Shown: in pieces, positions 1 to 12,093 of the stretch
Numbering within the stretch: position 1 is the first letter of the stretch
Layout of the letters: each line of letters opens with the position of its first letter
DNA from: Eunapius fragilis
Lineage: Eukaryota > Porifera > Demospongiae > Spongillida > Spongillidae
Direction: 5' to 3'
DNA: 64,000 bases
Assembly (NCBI GenBank): GCA_963681505.1
Contig: OY811971.1
Coordinates: 9,295,991 to 9,359,990, forward strand
Notes under the pieces: generated by a model
Told to the model about the DNA's origin: nothing
Databases searched by the model: none
Seen by the model: the letters and a program-made list of their open reading frames with translations, nothing else
Position numbers and translations under genes: made by a program

Positions 1-1059
1 TCATGTGCTCGGAGTAGCGGGAACCAGGTTGGAGTAGGTTAATGGCGCGAAATGAAGGAGAAATGTGCAATTACTTTGCACAGCTGTATCTCCGTAACGG
101 ATAAAGTAAAAATTAACGAACAGGACAAATCGATAGGTACAGGACCCCTCTGCGTATAAACCGAATTTGAAGTTAATTGAGATGTCCTGCCGAAAGATAT
201 GGCCAGTTTGAACCCCAAGGGGTATCGGACGTTGCAACACTGGCACGAAGCTAATGCAAGAGCCCAAAATTTATTTTACCAGAGAGAAATGATGTAGTAT
301 GATGTGTTGAAAATAGGAAGTCAATAGCATTTACGGTTCGAGAGATGTAGCGATTTTAAAGTGAATCATTTTTATAACTTTATATATATATACGCGATAG
401 GCAATTTTCGCGTGAACTGTCCCATATATATATATATATATCATGACGAGTCTTATGGGAGGTGAACACCGCCATAATTATGCTCGTTTCGTTTTATAAC
501 AAATGGTCTTTTTTTTCGCAAACGACGCTTAGGGGGAAAAAATTGTTCGTAAAATATATATAATAATAATTATAATTATATATATATATATATTCGTATT
601 ATATTATATATATTTTGCCGATTTTACGGAGGAATACGGGAATTGCTCGATAAAGTTTCAACGGGACAGGTAGCAGTTCACTACGTATAGCGATAGCAGT
701 TGGATCTTATACTTAGTTGCTTGCATGAGATAACTTTGTAACACTGATCACACTGTTAAGCCTGTTTGTTTATTAGAAATGCATCGGCTAAAACATGAAG
801 CGTTCGAGGCTTTTTGTATTGATTTAAACTAAGTTGGGTGCTTATTTCTACCGGGCCAGCTATATAATTAACAGCATCTATTAATAACCATTTTATGTAG
901 TGCGTTGCGTCCGTTATCCTCGGCTAGCTCCCAGTTCCATTTCTGCAACCACGTGGATATCAGATAGACGACAAATTACTTCATCAAGTTCATGGGATAA
1001 AATACACACTCACGCACACACGTACACACACAGTTGAGTGAAAAAAAAGAAGGAAATGT
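1..1059. other. Non-coding, AT-rich left edge
   Basis: I see no supported gene here. The stretch holds (AT)n tracts around 382-392, 424-441 and 553-615, and a CA-rich tract just before the HECT gene stop codon. An 88-codon open frame at the very edge on the minus strand matches no family I recognise and has no convincing splice context. The stretch 448-615 belongs to a dispersed repeat listed separately. Confidence 0.5.
448..615 (+). repeat. Dispersed repeat, copy 1 (inverted partner at 20.2 kb)
   Basis: About 105 bp (448-552) are nearly identical to the reverse complement of 20230-20337. Both copies are followed on the same side by a long (AT)n tract. Shared landmarks are GGTGAACACCGCC, CGTTTCGTTTTATAACAAAT and CAAACGACGCTTAGG. 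No coding capacity is visible. It is probably an old mobile-element fragment; the family is unknown to me. Confidence 0.75.
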
Positions 1060-4000
1060 TCACCATTGGCCAAAGCCCTCACAGCCTTTAATCCCCAGAA
1101 TCATAGATTCACGGAATGCAAAATAGTCGTTGTGGCAGATGGGAAGCCTAATCTCTAGCCCACATGTGGATGCTGTAGGAACAGCTGCTGAGTTTTCTAG
1201 AAAGGAAACTGTGCACCTCTTCCCAAAACCCTGAGGCGGAATGGTTACTGATCCGGTGAAGAATGCAAGGAGTTCTTTCAACGTGCAACCAGTGAGTCCT
1301 GTTTGTATGCAATAAACAAATTTGATATGAATGACGCATCAATCAGTAGTATACGGACTTACCATCTTCACACTCGTCAATGAAGACATTGAAAAAGAAG
1401 AATGCATTGTCTTTGGCAGTCCTGACATCTCTGGTGTCAGAGCTTCGCTCATCAATACTTAACACGGAACGAAGAAGAACTAACAAAAATAAAGACAAAA
1501 CTGCATGCATTGATTTGTGCACCAGATTTTTAGTGTCTTACCAGCACTTATTGGTACTTCGTTGTACACAAAAAAATCCCTAAATAGGTCTGGGTTGTTC
1601 CTCACAGCTACTAATACACCAAGCTGTTCAAGTCCTTCTATGTATTGATCCATTTCAGCCTTCATCTTTATCATCAGATGATAATCCAGTAGAACGGACA
1701 ATATTTCCTCCTTCTTATACTGAAATGGACCAATCATTCCACACTCAGTAAGAAGACTAGAAGAAATCTCATCCTGAAAGGCATCCTTGACCTCTTCAAC
1801 AGTCTGTGCGGCTATCACCTATAAAGAAAAAGTTATACCTTTTTTATTTTTATAAAATGAAAGCATCCAGAATCAAGTAATATATTATCTTGATAGGAAA
1901 CAAAACAAGAGTGAAATAAGTAGGATCCAAAACCTTCCCACCTACATGCAATTTCCAGCATCTCCTACTTCATTCCCAACATCAATCACCTGACTCTCCT
2001 TCCATCTCATCCTTGCACATCATGAATTACAATTCAATTGTAGCTACACAGCATTGGCTCTCAAACATGCATGTTGTAGGTGTGCTTAAATAACAACATA
2101 GGTGGAAGATTAACTCTTTGTACATCAACACTGATGATGTAGTTGATTATTTGCCAGAATGTTATTAAATATGGCTACCTGTGGCTTAGTCACAGCCCTA
2201 TGCAGCCATACAATTTGTGGACAAAAGGCATACCTCTTGAAATATTGAAAAAGTGGCGTAATGCCCTAGCAACCACCCTTGACAACCAACAACCTTAGAA
2301 ACCTTGCACTACATGTTAACATGTTTGCCATTTTAAAGCCATACAATGAATGAAGCATCTTTGTTGCCAAAGTCACATGGCCTAGTTTTTGCTCCCCCGC
2401 TTTCTACAAGTGGCCATTTTTCCATGAACGCATCGACTTCAACGTGACCACGTAGACAAATTCTGCACCCCAGGTCGAAGCATGGAACAAAAGGAGACAG
2501 AAGTAACTTACAACATATAGTATGGAACTGTAGCCATACTTATTCTTTGCGATGGTATACGCATGTGAAGTGTACTGTGGTTTGAGCCGTGTAAACTAGT
2601 CCATTACACATATGTGTTGACGTGAAAATCAGCTGGACCCCCCTGCCCTTATGTACCCACTGTCAGCTGGACACCCAGCCCACGTATCCACTGTAAGTAG
2701 CTGCACTCCTGCCCCATGTACATGTATTGGACCCCCTGCCTTCATGTACCCACTGCAAGCAGCTGGACCCCCTGACTGTCCCCTGCCCCCATGTACTGAC
2801 TGTTACACTCTGCCCCCACGCACCTACATTGTAACCCCCCCTCCCCATGTGCCCACTATAAACAGCTGGACCTCCTGCACCATGTACCCACTGTAAGCAG
2901 CTGGACCCCTCCCCCACATGTCTACTGTAAGCAGCTGAACCCCCAGCCTTCATGTAAGCAGCTGGACCCCGTGCCTCCATACACCCACCGCTACCCCCTG
3001 CTCTCATGTACCCACTGTGAGCAGCTGGATCCCCTGCCCACATGTACCCACTGCTAAGCAGCTGACCCCCTTGCCCCCATGCACCCACTGTAAGCAGCTG
3101 GCCCCCTTGCCCCCATGTACCCACTGTAAGCAGCTAGACCCCCCTGCCCCCATGTACCCACTGTAAGCAGCTGGCCCCCTTGCCCCCATGTACCCACTGT
3201 AAGCAACTAGCCTCCTTGCCCCATGTACCCACTGTAAGCAGCTAGACCCCCTTGCCCACTGTAAGCAGCTAGACCCCCTTGCCCACTGTAAGCAACTGGC
3301 CCCCCCTGCCCCCATCTACTCACTGTAAGCAGCTGTCCCCCTTGCCCCCATGTACCCTCTGTAAGCAGCTGGCCCCCCTGTCCCCATGTACCCACTGTAA
3401 GCAGCTGGACCCCTTGCCCCCATGTACCCACTGTAAGCAGCTAGACCCCTGCCCCTATGTACTCACTATAAGTAGCTGGACCCCCTGCACATGCCCCAAA
3501 GTACCTACTATAAGCAGCTGGACCCCCTGCCCTTATGTACCCATTGTAAACCCCATGATCTTTCTAGCCACCAAATGGTTTCCACAAGCTTTGCAACGTT
3601 TCTGGAGCTGGTATATGTGGTGTTCCGTCTACCGGTAGGCTATAAAGCTACTAAAACCGCATTATTCATACAAAAGCAAAACCGTTTATTGTGTAGTGAA
3701 AAAAAGTATGGCTTGACCTAAATGGTGTTTCTGTATTCCTAAATGTGTATAGTTGACAATGCGGCATGCTGACGTTCCTGAGAATTTGTCTGTGCTTGGT
3801 ATTTTCAGCGTGAAGTACCCTCTCCTTTACGATATCTGTATATAAATTGGCTGCGCGTTATTAAGGATTGCGATATGAAGAGTGCGCATATGGTATAGGC
3901 TCTACTACGACCATACACCAGTTAAATGGGAGGGATCAACAAGTATTTGACGGTAAAATGAACAAGATACAGCTCTCTCAAAAAAAGCCATTTTAATGAG

Positions 4001-6360
4001 GCCATGGCGCATCTAGCCGCAATGGATTTTTTTGGTTTACGATACTTTCTAATTATGGACCCTTTTGTCCAGCTGCAAAAGGCTGTGTAGTACTCAACTT
4101 TCTTGAAAAATTCACAGTTAGCTTACTTAATGATATTAACTATGATATAAAAACAATTTTGTTTTGCTATATTAATTTTCGTACTAGCTTGAAAAATAAT
4201 GGTTGCCAACACCTGATAGAAGCGAGACAAGCGGTCAGGGATTCGAAGCCACAAATTGAGTATACGATGAAACAGAAGATAAAAATACATTTCCAACATT
4301 CAGGTTCTTAAAAAGCTTCGTGCTCCCATGTTTTAGTAGAATAAGCAGGTGCTTATTTGAAGGTGTAGGAGACGATTGAGACGTCATGATGCTTACACAT
4401 GCAGCTGTTAGTTTCCGCTTTCCTTTAAATTAAATACCAACACTCCAATCATCGCTTTATGTCCTTAGGGCTTTTTGTGCACAAAGTGAATAACCATGCG
4501 ACTCAGACTTGGTTTTCTAATATGTGTGGAATAGTTGGCTCATGTCTTGGCAGTATGTGTAATTCATTGTGTGTTGAATGTATGGATGTGATGACCTCAT
4601 GGCATGCACAATGGAAGCTGCATCGATTAATATTGAAGCAATTGGCATTCAAAATGCATGGTGGCTGGGAACACTTGTTTCCACATTCTTTATCTCGGTA
4701 CAAAGTGATTTTCCATGTCGTGAATACATCCTCCAACAGGTTAAAATTCTCTACATATAAGTTAGACACTACCCAAAGGATATACATGATTTAGAATCCC
4801 CAAGGGCCCATTGTTTTAGCGTCCCAAGTGGTAGCTAGTAGAGAATGTCCAGGACACAGCTACTGTTTTCAATCAAAGAAAACCATTACAGAAGAGAAGT
4901 GAGCAAACATAAAAGATACAAAATACTGCAGCAGAAGAGGCCTCTGTAAGGTGTACCAAGGCAAGAATTGCCAAAAGTATTCTAAAAGTCATGAGCATAA
5001 CAACCAAACCAGTTAGGGTATTAATTAGCCCACTATCGATACAATAAACAGACTTGCTTTTTTATGTGATTATCGGTGTGGATTGTCCAATCAAATCAAT
5101 TGGTTAAATACATGCAATCTGCTTCACATAACATAATAGCACTTTCTTTGAAACAAAAAATGATGTAGCTAGTGAGCAGATAATGTGAATTAAAATGCAG
5201 TGATAAAATAGATAAAAGCCTATTACTAGTTAATGGCAAGAGCCCAGTATCCCTCCTCCCCACAACTTTAAACATTATCTGTAACTCTGTATGATGTAAG
5301 GATAAACTAATAGTTATAATGGGTCCCATTATTTCAAACAAGAACCAATATTTTAAATACACAATACAAAAAGTACTGCTTCATTTGCTTACTTTTTGTA
5401 CTGTATCTCTCAGACTTAGCACTGGAATGTCTGCAACGTTGATTTGTACATTGGTACACGTGCCGCGCAATATGTATTCGTACACCGGATGAGCTAGAAA
5501 GGGGATTCCACACCCGCCTTGGATAATGGACATAGCAGTATACATGCCCAAGTAGAAGTACTGTCGCTGCTGGATAGACAAAGCAACAATTGTACAATTG
5601 CTAAACATGACCCATTGTCGACCCAATTCACATAAGAAGTCATAGTCTGGTTTGGATGCAATTTCCATCAGAAATGCTAATAACAATCATTTCATTTGCA
5701 TATTCTACCTGATATGCTGGCACATTCACGGTAAAAAACTTCAACGTCTCTCCACAAAAAAGTGATGCTGCTGCATGCTGTGGAAACAGCCGGAAGAATT
5801 CCCTACGAGGACCACCAGTGTCCCACACTTGGCTCACCAAAGAAAGTCACCTAAACATAAAAGATCATTGCCAGTCATAATTAACATGAAACTAACCTTC
5901 AAAAGACAGGATGCTGAAAATGACTTTTTCTGTGCTTCGCGAAGCGCATCTGCCCAAACAGCACTACGTCTAACCGTTATACGAACTGGTGCATCGTTGT
6001 TCACTCCTTTCGCTAAGTGACTAAGCACCTGAGATAATGATCCACTGTGGAAAATAATGAGTATTGTAAACTCCTTCATTGACATGAATGTATATATCAC
6101 CTTTCAGCACTCTTCACCCTCAACTTGCTGCTCTCAGGAGATTGTTTGGCAACACTGAATTAGTGATTTTAAAAACATTCATTTGAAAAAATCATACTTA
6201 AAATACAAGCACAATGATGTGTAATATAATAGTACCATTACTTTTCAACATTATTTGCAACCAACCTGCTGCTTCCAGGTGATTGTGACCAGGTCTCACT
6301 TAAAAATGGAAAAGACGTGATTATAAATGTTTAACAAGCATGTAAGTATGTGTGTGTATG

Positions 6361-6394
<34 letters not shown>

Positions 6395-8153
6395 TGTATG
6401 TATGTATGTATGTATGTATGTATGTATGTATGTATGTATGTATGTATGTATGTATGTATGTATGTATGTATGTATGTATGTATGTATGTATGTATGTATG
6501 TATGTATGCATGCATGCATGTATGTATGTACGTAACTCTTTAAACACATAAGTATGCAGAGAGGATATAACTAGACAACATGCCAACCTTTCAAAATCAA
6601 CAGCCTTTGTTCGTCGCAGAGATCTCTCAAATTCACCACAGGTGGCCTTTGGAAAGATGATGTCAAACTTTATGAAAAATAAAAAATCAAATGCTACATG
6701 ACATACAGGTTTAGGGTTCAGATTAATATCTGGAATCTGAAACTCTTCACATGATGACCTGGTGTCATCATCATCTTCGTCACTAAATAAATACAAAAAG
6801 CCACTTATAGCAGACATTACAAGCAACACTATGCATTAACACCAGTTCTGGTCTATTATATGTAAGCTAACACGTTTCTAACAACTTAGGCACTCTAACT
6901 ACATTTTCAGGTAGACCAACTATATCTGAGATGCATAGTGCTATTATTTCCATANNNNNNNNNNNNNNNNNNNNNNNNNNNNNNNNNNNNNNNNNNNNNN
7001 NNNNNNNNNNNNNNNNNNNNNNNNNNNNNNNNNNNNNNNNNNNNNNNNNNNNNNNNNNNNNNNNNNNNNNNNNNNNNNNNNNNNNNNNNNNNNNNNNNNN
7101 NNNNNNNNNNNNNNNNNNNNNNNNNNNNNNNNNNNNNNNNNNNNNNNNNNNNNNCCGTAACTTATTACATTACGAACAAATTACAGACCAAATGCAGGAA
7201 TCTCCAGCGATATTGTCGGCGATATTCCCCCGTGTGTGCCGGACCTAACACTCTTACTGTGCTGGGACACTTACATTGCGGTGCATGACTTCAGGTGTTC
7301 GGACAACGTATGCCTTGGAATCATTTTCTGACAGCATAAGCACTTCTCCTTTCTTACAATCTACAAGTGCATAACATGTATATGAAATGCATTGCAAATG
7401 CAATAATAAACATCGATAAATACATACCTCCTCCATTGGGGTCGGACATGAGGTTTGTAGAGACTTCTGCAGCGGTCGAATGAATATCTTCGAGTTTCCG
7501 ACTACACTTTTTAGATATTCCGCGCAATATCCTTCAGGTGGGCATGGGATAACATTGAGACCTTTTCCAGTTTCTCGGACTGTGATGAGAAGATCATAGC
7601 CCCCTGTGTCCGCCAGTGGAGGGAATTGGGATTTCAGGGCTATATCCAAGCTTTCAGGGTCTCCGTAAAGGTGGACCGGAAAACGCTTTTCTCCTAGTCC
7701 AGCTAGCTTTAGTTCCATCCTGATGTTCATCGATGGCACCTCATCAGCAGATGCATCAGCCATACATACAAATGTGTGTGTCCATTGTTTATCCATTTTC
7801 TTGGTAGGCCTATCTACAAGGGCGCGTTTCCGCTTCCCGTAAAGACGAGGGCCGAACAGCGACCGCAATTGATCAGAAGTGGACGTTGGAGCTCTCGATA
7901 CGGATCCACTGCTGCTAGGAGTTGTCATGGGATCACGATTCCTGACCAGTCCTTGTGACGGAGGAAGGATAGTACTAGGAGTAGTTGCCGCTGCAGTCAC
8001 ACCTAAATGATGAAATATACCATGCAGTATATGTATGGTGTAAAAAGAGCCTGAAATCATACCTCGATTTCTTTGCAAATCCCGTACAACCTGATCGCAG
8101 GCCCTTTGCAAAATTTGCGACGTAGTCGCCACAATATGATTGTCCGCTTCCAT
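1060..8153 (-). CDS. Zinc-finger/HECT-type E3 ubiquitin ligase, 13 exons, one-base frameshift
   Basis: HECT ligases take ubiquitin from an E2 onto a catalytic cysteine and pass it to a substrate. My exon model on the plus scale is 8063-8153, 7428-8002, 7275-7360, 6707-6782, 6588-6646, 6266-6298, 6101-6154, 5897-6044, 5709-5850, 5393-5569, 1542-1818, 1363-1479 and 1060-1298. An N-terminal globular region ends in GGYDLLITVRETGKG and YCAEYLKSVVGN. A C2HC-like finger (KCLCCQ, then HLKSC) appears only when the 67-bp intron 2 is removed. An acidic linker follows. The HECT domain has NNDAPVRITVRR, DTGGPRREFFRLF, YFYLGMYTAMSIIQGG and the C-lobe VPTASTCGLEIRLP, with the catalytic Cys codon at 1162-1164. 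Exon lengths sum to 2074, one base over 691 codons. The excess lies at about 5820-5824, between VTFFGEPSV and DTGGPRR. It resembles G2E3-type ligases; orthology is not established. An assembly gap lies in intron 3, but phases match across it. Confidence 0.85.
2640..3550. repeat. GC-rich minisatellite in a HECT gene intron
   Basis: A tandem array of roughly 30-40 bp units has the core TGTACCCACTGTAAGCAGCT followed by a C-rich segment such as GGACCCCCTGCCCCCA. Unit length varies and some units lack the C-rich half (for example 3244-3300). It lies inside the 3.6-kb intron 1819-5392 and contributes the long repetitive open frames seen there on both strands, which are not genes. Confidence 0.93.
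6357..6532. repeat. (GTAT)n microsatellite
   Basis: About 40 near-perfect copies of the tetranucleotide GTAT, ending in a short GCAT variant. It lies in the HECT gene intron between exons 6266-6298 and 6588-6646. Open frames on both strands across it are artefacts of the repeat. Confidence 0.97.
6955..7154. other. Assembly gap (200 N)
   Basis: A run of exactly 200 N within HECT gene intron 3 (6783-7274). The round length suggests a placeholder rather than a measured size. Splice phases either side fit directly, so no missing exon is required, though one cannot be excluded. Confidence 0.99.
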
Positions 8154-8800
8154 TTTCCAGCCCTCGTATGCAACTGCAATAATGTCACGTGGAGAAATTA
8201 AAATTTAGAATATATCCCTAATACCCACATTTCATTTTCTTCAGGACGCAAAATTAATGAAATTCATTATCTCGTCATGCTGCGCTGATTAAAAATCAAG
8301 TTTAATTGCAGACATGGGGGGGGGGGGCATTTTGGTCAGATGCCCCCTCCTCCCCGTTTTATGGCGCCCCCCACACGCACACAATCCTCGACGATTAATT
8401 AAGCGCCTCTGTGTGAAGTAATACCGCCCGTATTACATCATTCAAAATATATCGTTGGTTTCGAATACAATGTCGAACACAAAGCGAAAGCTAAGAATCG
8501 AAAACCTAAGTTGCAACGTCAACTGCATTCAAGCGCGCAATCCGTTGCATCGATAAAGTAGTGTTTTGCACCATCGAACTCGAGCGAGCCATTTCACTGC
8601 GTCACCAGATCAACCATGGGGCGCGCGCAATGCATACCCAAATGAAATCAATCATTATATTCCCTTGTTCTATTCTCACAGATGATCCTTCATGCACTAT
8701 ACTCAGTTCTGATTCCGATCGTCATGTAGTTGCACACGTTTTGCCTCCGATGTCTCCTGTGTTCCCCCCCCCCCCCCCCCCCCCCCACACACACCCCATC
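8154..8800. other. Non-coding region upstream of the HECT gene
   Basis: No supported gene. There is a G-run near 8326-8336 and a C-run of about 22 bases at 8765-8786. The HECT promoter should lie at the left end of this stretch, but I recognise no core promoter motif. Confidence 0.5.
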
Positions 8801-8801
8801 C

Positions 8802-9388
8802 AACCATTGCGTTTGATTAGCGAGCATGTAGGCATGCAGCTTCGTATGGTGAAATGGTCGTCAAACGCTCGGATACATATTAACTATATACAAGAAAAGC
8901 TGGAAATTAATGGTTCAATCAAACAATACATTAGTATCTCAGTCACACACACAGGAAGAGTAGTGAGGCCTGGGGTAACAGAGCTATAGTGAGGCCATGC
9001 AGGGGTAACAGAGCCATAGCGAGGCCTGGGGTAACAGAACCATAGCGAGGCCTGGGGTAACAGAGCTATAGTGAGGCCTGGGGTAACAGAGCTATAGTGA
9101 GGCCTTGCGGGGTAACAGAGCCATAGCGAGGCCTGGGGTAACAGAGCTATAGCGAGGCCTGGGGTAACAGAGCTATAGTGAGGCCTGGGGTAACAGAGCC
9201 ATAGTGAGGCCAGAGTTAACACCCCCCCGCCAACATTGCGTTTGATTAGCGAGCTGAGCATGTAGGCATGCAGCTTCGTATGGTGAAATGGTCGCCAAAC
9301 GCTCAGATACATGTTAATTTTGCAAGACAAGCTGCATGGAAATGGTTCAATCCAACAATAAATCAGTAATGTATCTCAGTCACATAGG
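8802..9388. repeat. Duplicated block flanking a 26-bp minisatellite
   Basis: A block of about 155 bp beginning near CATTGCGTTTGATTAGCGAG (8806) recurs at 9234-9388 in the same orientation with scattered differences. Both copies contain TTCGTATGGTGAAATGGTCG and a later match near TATCTCAGTCACA. Between them, 8965-9212 is a tandem array of about nine units of 26 bp with the core GAGGCCTGGGGTAACAGAGC. The long minus-strand open frame here comes from the array. Confidence 0.88.
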
Positions 9389-9589
9389 AAGAGCAACACC
9401 ATTTGTCCTCATGCAGTGTTGGGAAGTGTGAGAATACCAACACATTTGATAATGAACCATTTGTGACAGGTGTCACATTGCACCAAGTCTCCGTATAAGC
9501 GGTGTCAGGCATCAGACACGCACAATAAACATAAATATCCTTAGGGATCGTTGCAGTGTTTGATTATACCAAACCATTAGTTTGAGGAT

Positions 9590-10711
9590 GGTATATGCTG
9601 TAGATTATCCTGCATGTGTTCAGTTCCCGTAAATTGAAACAGTACTGCATTGACTCTGTTCACAAATTCACGTCCTTGATCTGATATGGTGACATTGGTG
9701 CAACCATGCCTGTAAAGAAGTTACATGTTATGATATGCTTATATATGCTTATCGCCTTATATGTAAACTGAATTAATAATTCATATACATTTGCTTGCAT
9801 ATAATCTTATACAGAAACTCAGCAACTAGCTGTTCTTGCAGCTAGTCTTGTCAACTATAGGCTCAGCCTCAGGCCACTTAGAAAAGCAATCAACTAAGGT
9901 GATGATGTAACAATTGCCTCGTTCAGTTTTTGGGAGAGGATCTATTCCAACCTAAATTGATACATGCATGCATTAACTTAAGGTAGTCTTGATTGCAACT
10001 AACTTGATGCCAAACACTAGGTTGTATAGGTATATGGGATGCAGAGGGGCTACGGTCTTCATAAACTTGGCACCATTGCCAAGTTTAGCTGTGGCAAACA
10101 TCGCACGTCTTAACGAACTCATGCACCTATATACATCTTTCATCTGCGTCTTCCAGAAGAACCTCGATGAAACCTTAATTTTCTCTTGTTTTATCCCTTC
10201 CCAGGTGTCCACCTATATATAAAAAGCGCTATTATGATTATTGGATCGATCCTAGCTTGAGTCAATGTTAATCCTCGGACACTTTTCGGGCGCTTGGTTA
10301 TCGACGTTGGTAGATCTATACCAACCGTTTAGTACACGCAAATACCAATTAAGACTAATGCAAAAGCTGTAAATAGTTGGTTTCGATCATGACGTACTAA
10401 TTCGATAACCGAGCCCAGATGCGTACGTATATACGTGCACTGCAGTCATACTCACTTTCTTTGGACGAATGGCATGAATGAAGGATTCGTTCTATTTCTT
10501 CTACGCCTCTAGGAATTTGAAGATATTCAATTTTCCCTCTTTCTTTATCCCATTTTGCGGTATATTATACGCGCCGCTATCGACCGCATAGTCCACACAC
10601 TTGAGCTCCGGTCCGCCTCGCTTTAGGTCCTTGTGATGCCATGCAGAGGGTATATAACTAAGTACCATACTCCAGAAAGCTGAAAATGGCATCGTACTCT
10701 TCTTCATCCAT
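9590..10711 (-). pseudogene. KRBA2-like (Ginger/Gypsy-type) integrase pseudogene
   Basis: Retroviral-type integrase, broken. Reading on the minus strand, a first exon begins MDEEEYDAIFSFLEYGT, has two or more stops, and continues as QIPRGVEEIERILHSCHSS to a GTGAGTAT donor. A second piece (10213-9998) holds the zinc-binding end (KTCDVCH) with a stop and a frame change, then PSVWHQ and an intron. Next comes VGIDPLPKTERGNCYIITLV with DCFSKWPEAEPIVDK, the first part of the catalytic core. After a GTATAAG...TTTACAG intron comes GCTNVTISDQGREFVN, carrying the second catalytic Asp, and finally YHPQTNGLV near 9590. Metazoan KRBA2-like genes have this design. Stops and frame changes show it is inactive. 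Confidence 0.72.
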
Positions 10712-10794
10712 AATGCTGCAGCTGACTACTGACTACTAGCAGCTGCAAAGCGCACCACTTGCAACTTAGAAGGGCGGAGGGGACAATATTCAGG

Positions 10795-12085
10795 CAGGGT
10801 TGCCGAAAGTCAGGCCAGGCTTCGGCCTGTGACCTGAAGGTCAGGCCAGGGCTCCGGCCCAGGGTTGCCGAAAGTCAGGCCGGGCTCTGGCCTGTGACCT
10901 GAAGGTCAGGCCAGGCTCCGGTCTGAGGCCTGATAATTAAATTCAATGTGCAATTATTAATTTCAAGTTACAATTATTATTAGTTCTTCAATTATGCAAT
11001 TATTTATTCTTTAAACATACATTCACACAATATTCACAGTTATTTGGTATGAATGCAGGTCCTCTCTAGGTACTTCCCTTGTGTCTCCTACAAGCCCAGA
11101 CCTCTGGGTTTATAACACTTTATGCTATCACTCTTCAACGTGCATGAAACGATGGAAAAGAGTGGATATACAGGTTAGCTGATAAAAGCTTGGTGTGATT
11201 ACTGCCATAAGTCCTTTGTTGAGGAGAATTTAAACCTTCTGCTACCTCAACTTGCGCGGTGGAAATAGCGTGACTAAAATATAAACTTGCGAGAAACTAC
11301 TTATCCTTGCCTCGTCAGCAACAGCTGGAACGGGTATTTCTAGAGCCAAGCTTAATGTCCTTCTCCCTCAGTGATTGGAGGCATGCATAATGCTTAACGA
11401 TAGATCGACCGCACGTCTACATGTAGGTTAACCCACATGTATAGGCGACCTCTGGTCCTCGCATTCAATGGCGTGTAAATCTTTCGACTTGAATAATGTA
11501 ACTCTAAAGCATTAGGCTTCATATTTTATATTTCGTTCAACCATCACTCTGCATGTAGATACCCAATCGAGATGGAGGAGCGTATAAAAATTGCCCACGA
11601 TCTTGATGACGGAGAGCATAGAAGTTGGAAATCGCGATCGTGTGTGTTTGGCAATATGAAGTGAAACTCTATCTGTTTAATTAAAACGCAGAAAGCTTCT
11701 ATAACATAAATTGGAACAACTCGAGTAAACGAGGGGCATGTCCCAATCAGAGCATACATAGCAGCTGGCGTTGTCACCTTGCAAGTAGCCTTCATGATAT
11801 ATTGACTATGCTTATTTCAAACGTTAGCTGTTTGTTAATTGTTTAATTGGAATAAAGCGATTGGCAACTCCTACATGCAGGTTAAAGTGCCTACATGTTA
11901 TGGTCCGGCGACGACCTAACATTAACGCACAATGCTAGAACATTTAATTTGGTTTACGTATAGTGCACAATAACGATCAAAGGGTGTGTCCCGACCTTCA
12001 GGCCGGGGTCCGGCCTGAAGGTCAGGCCAGAAGGTCCGGCCTGAAAGGTCGGCCTGACAGGCCGGGCTGGCCTTCGGCAACCCTG
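10795..12085. mobile_element. Non-autonomous hAT transposon with 8-bp target duplication
   Basis: Both termini are inverted copies: CAGGGTTGCCGAAAGTCAGG at the left and, at the right, CTTCGGCAACCCTG. The host duplication TATTCAGG lies immediately outside at 10787-10794 and 12086-12093. Eight-base duplications with CAGGG-type termini are diagnostic of the hAT superfamily. Inside each end is a cluster of GGCCTGA/TCAGGCC subterminal repeats, as expected for transposase binding. The 1291-bp element has no transposase coding, so it would need a partner in trans. A shorter relative is at 57162-57843. It sits 84 bp upstream of the KRBA2-like pseudogene start. Confidence 0.92.
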
Positions 12086-12093
12086 TATTCAGG

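Noticed and set aside
2651-3638. Several repetitive open frames on both strands
   Set aside because: All arise from the minisatellite in a HECT gene intron.
6321-6551. Repetitive HTYI/MYVC open frames
   Set aside because: Produced by the GTAT microsatellite in every frame.
7254-7427. Continuous frame through HECT intron 2 (VDCKKGEVLML...)
   Set aside because: The intron has good splice ends, and removing its 67 bases yields a C2HC finger and keeps the downstream phase; the read-through does not.
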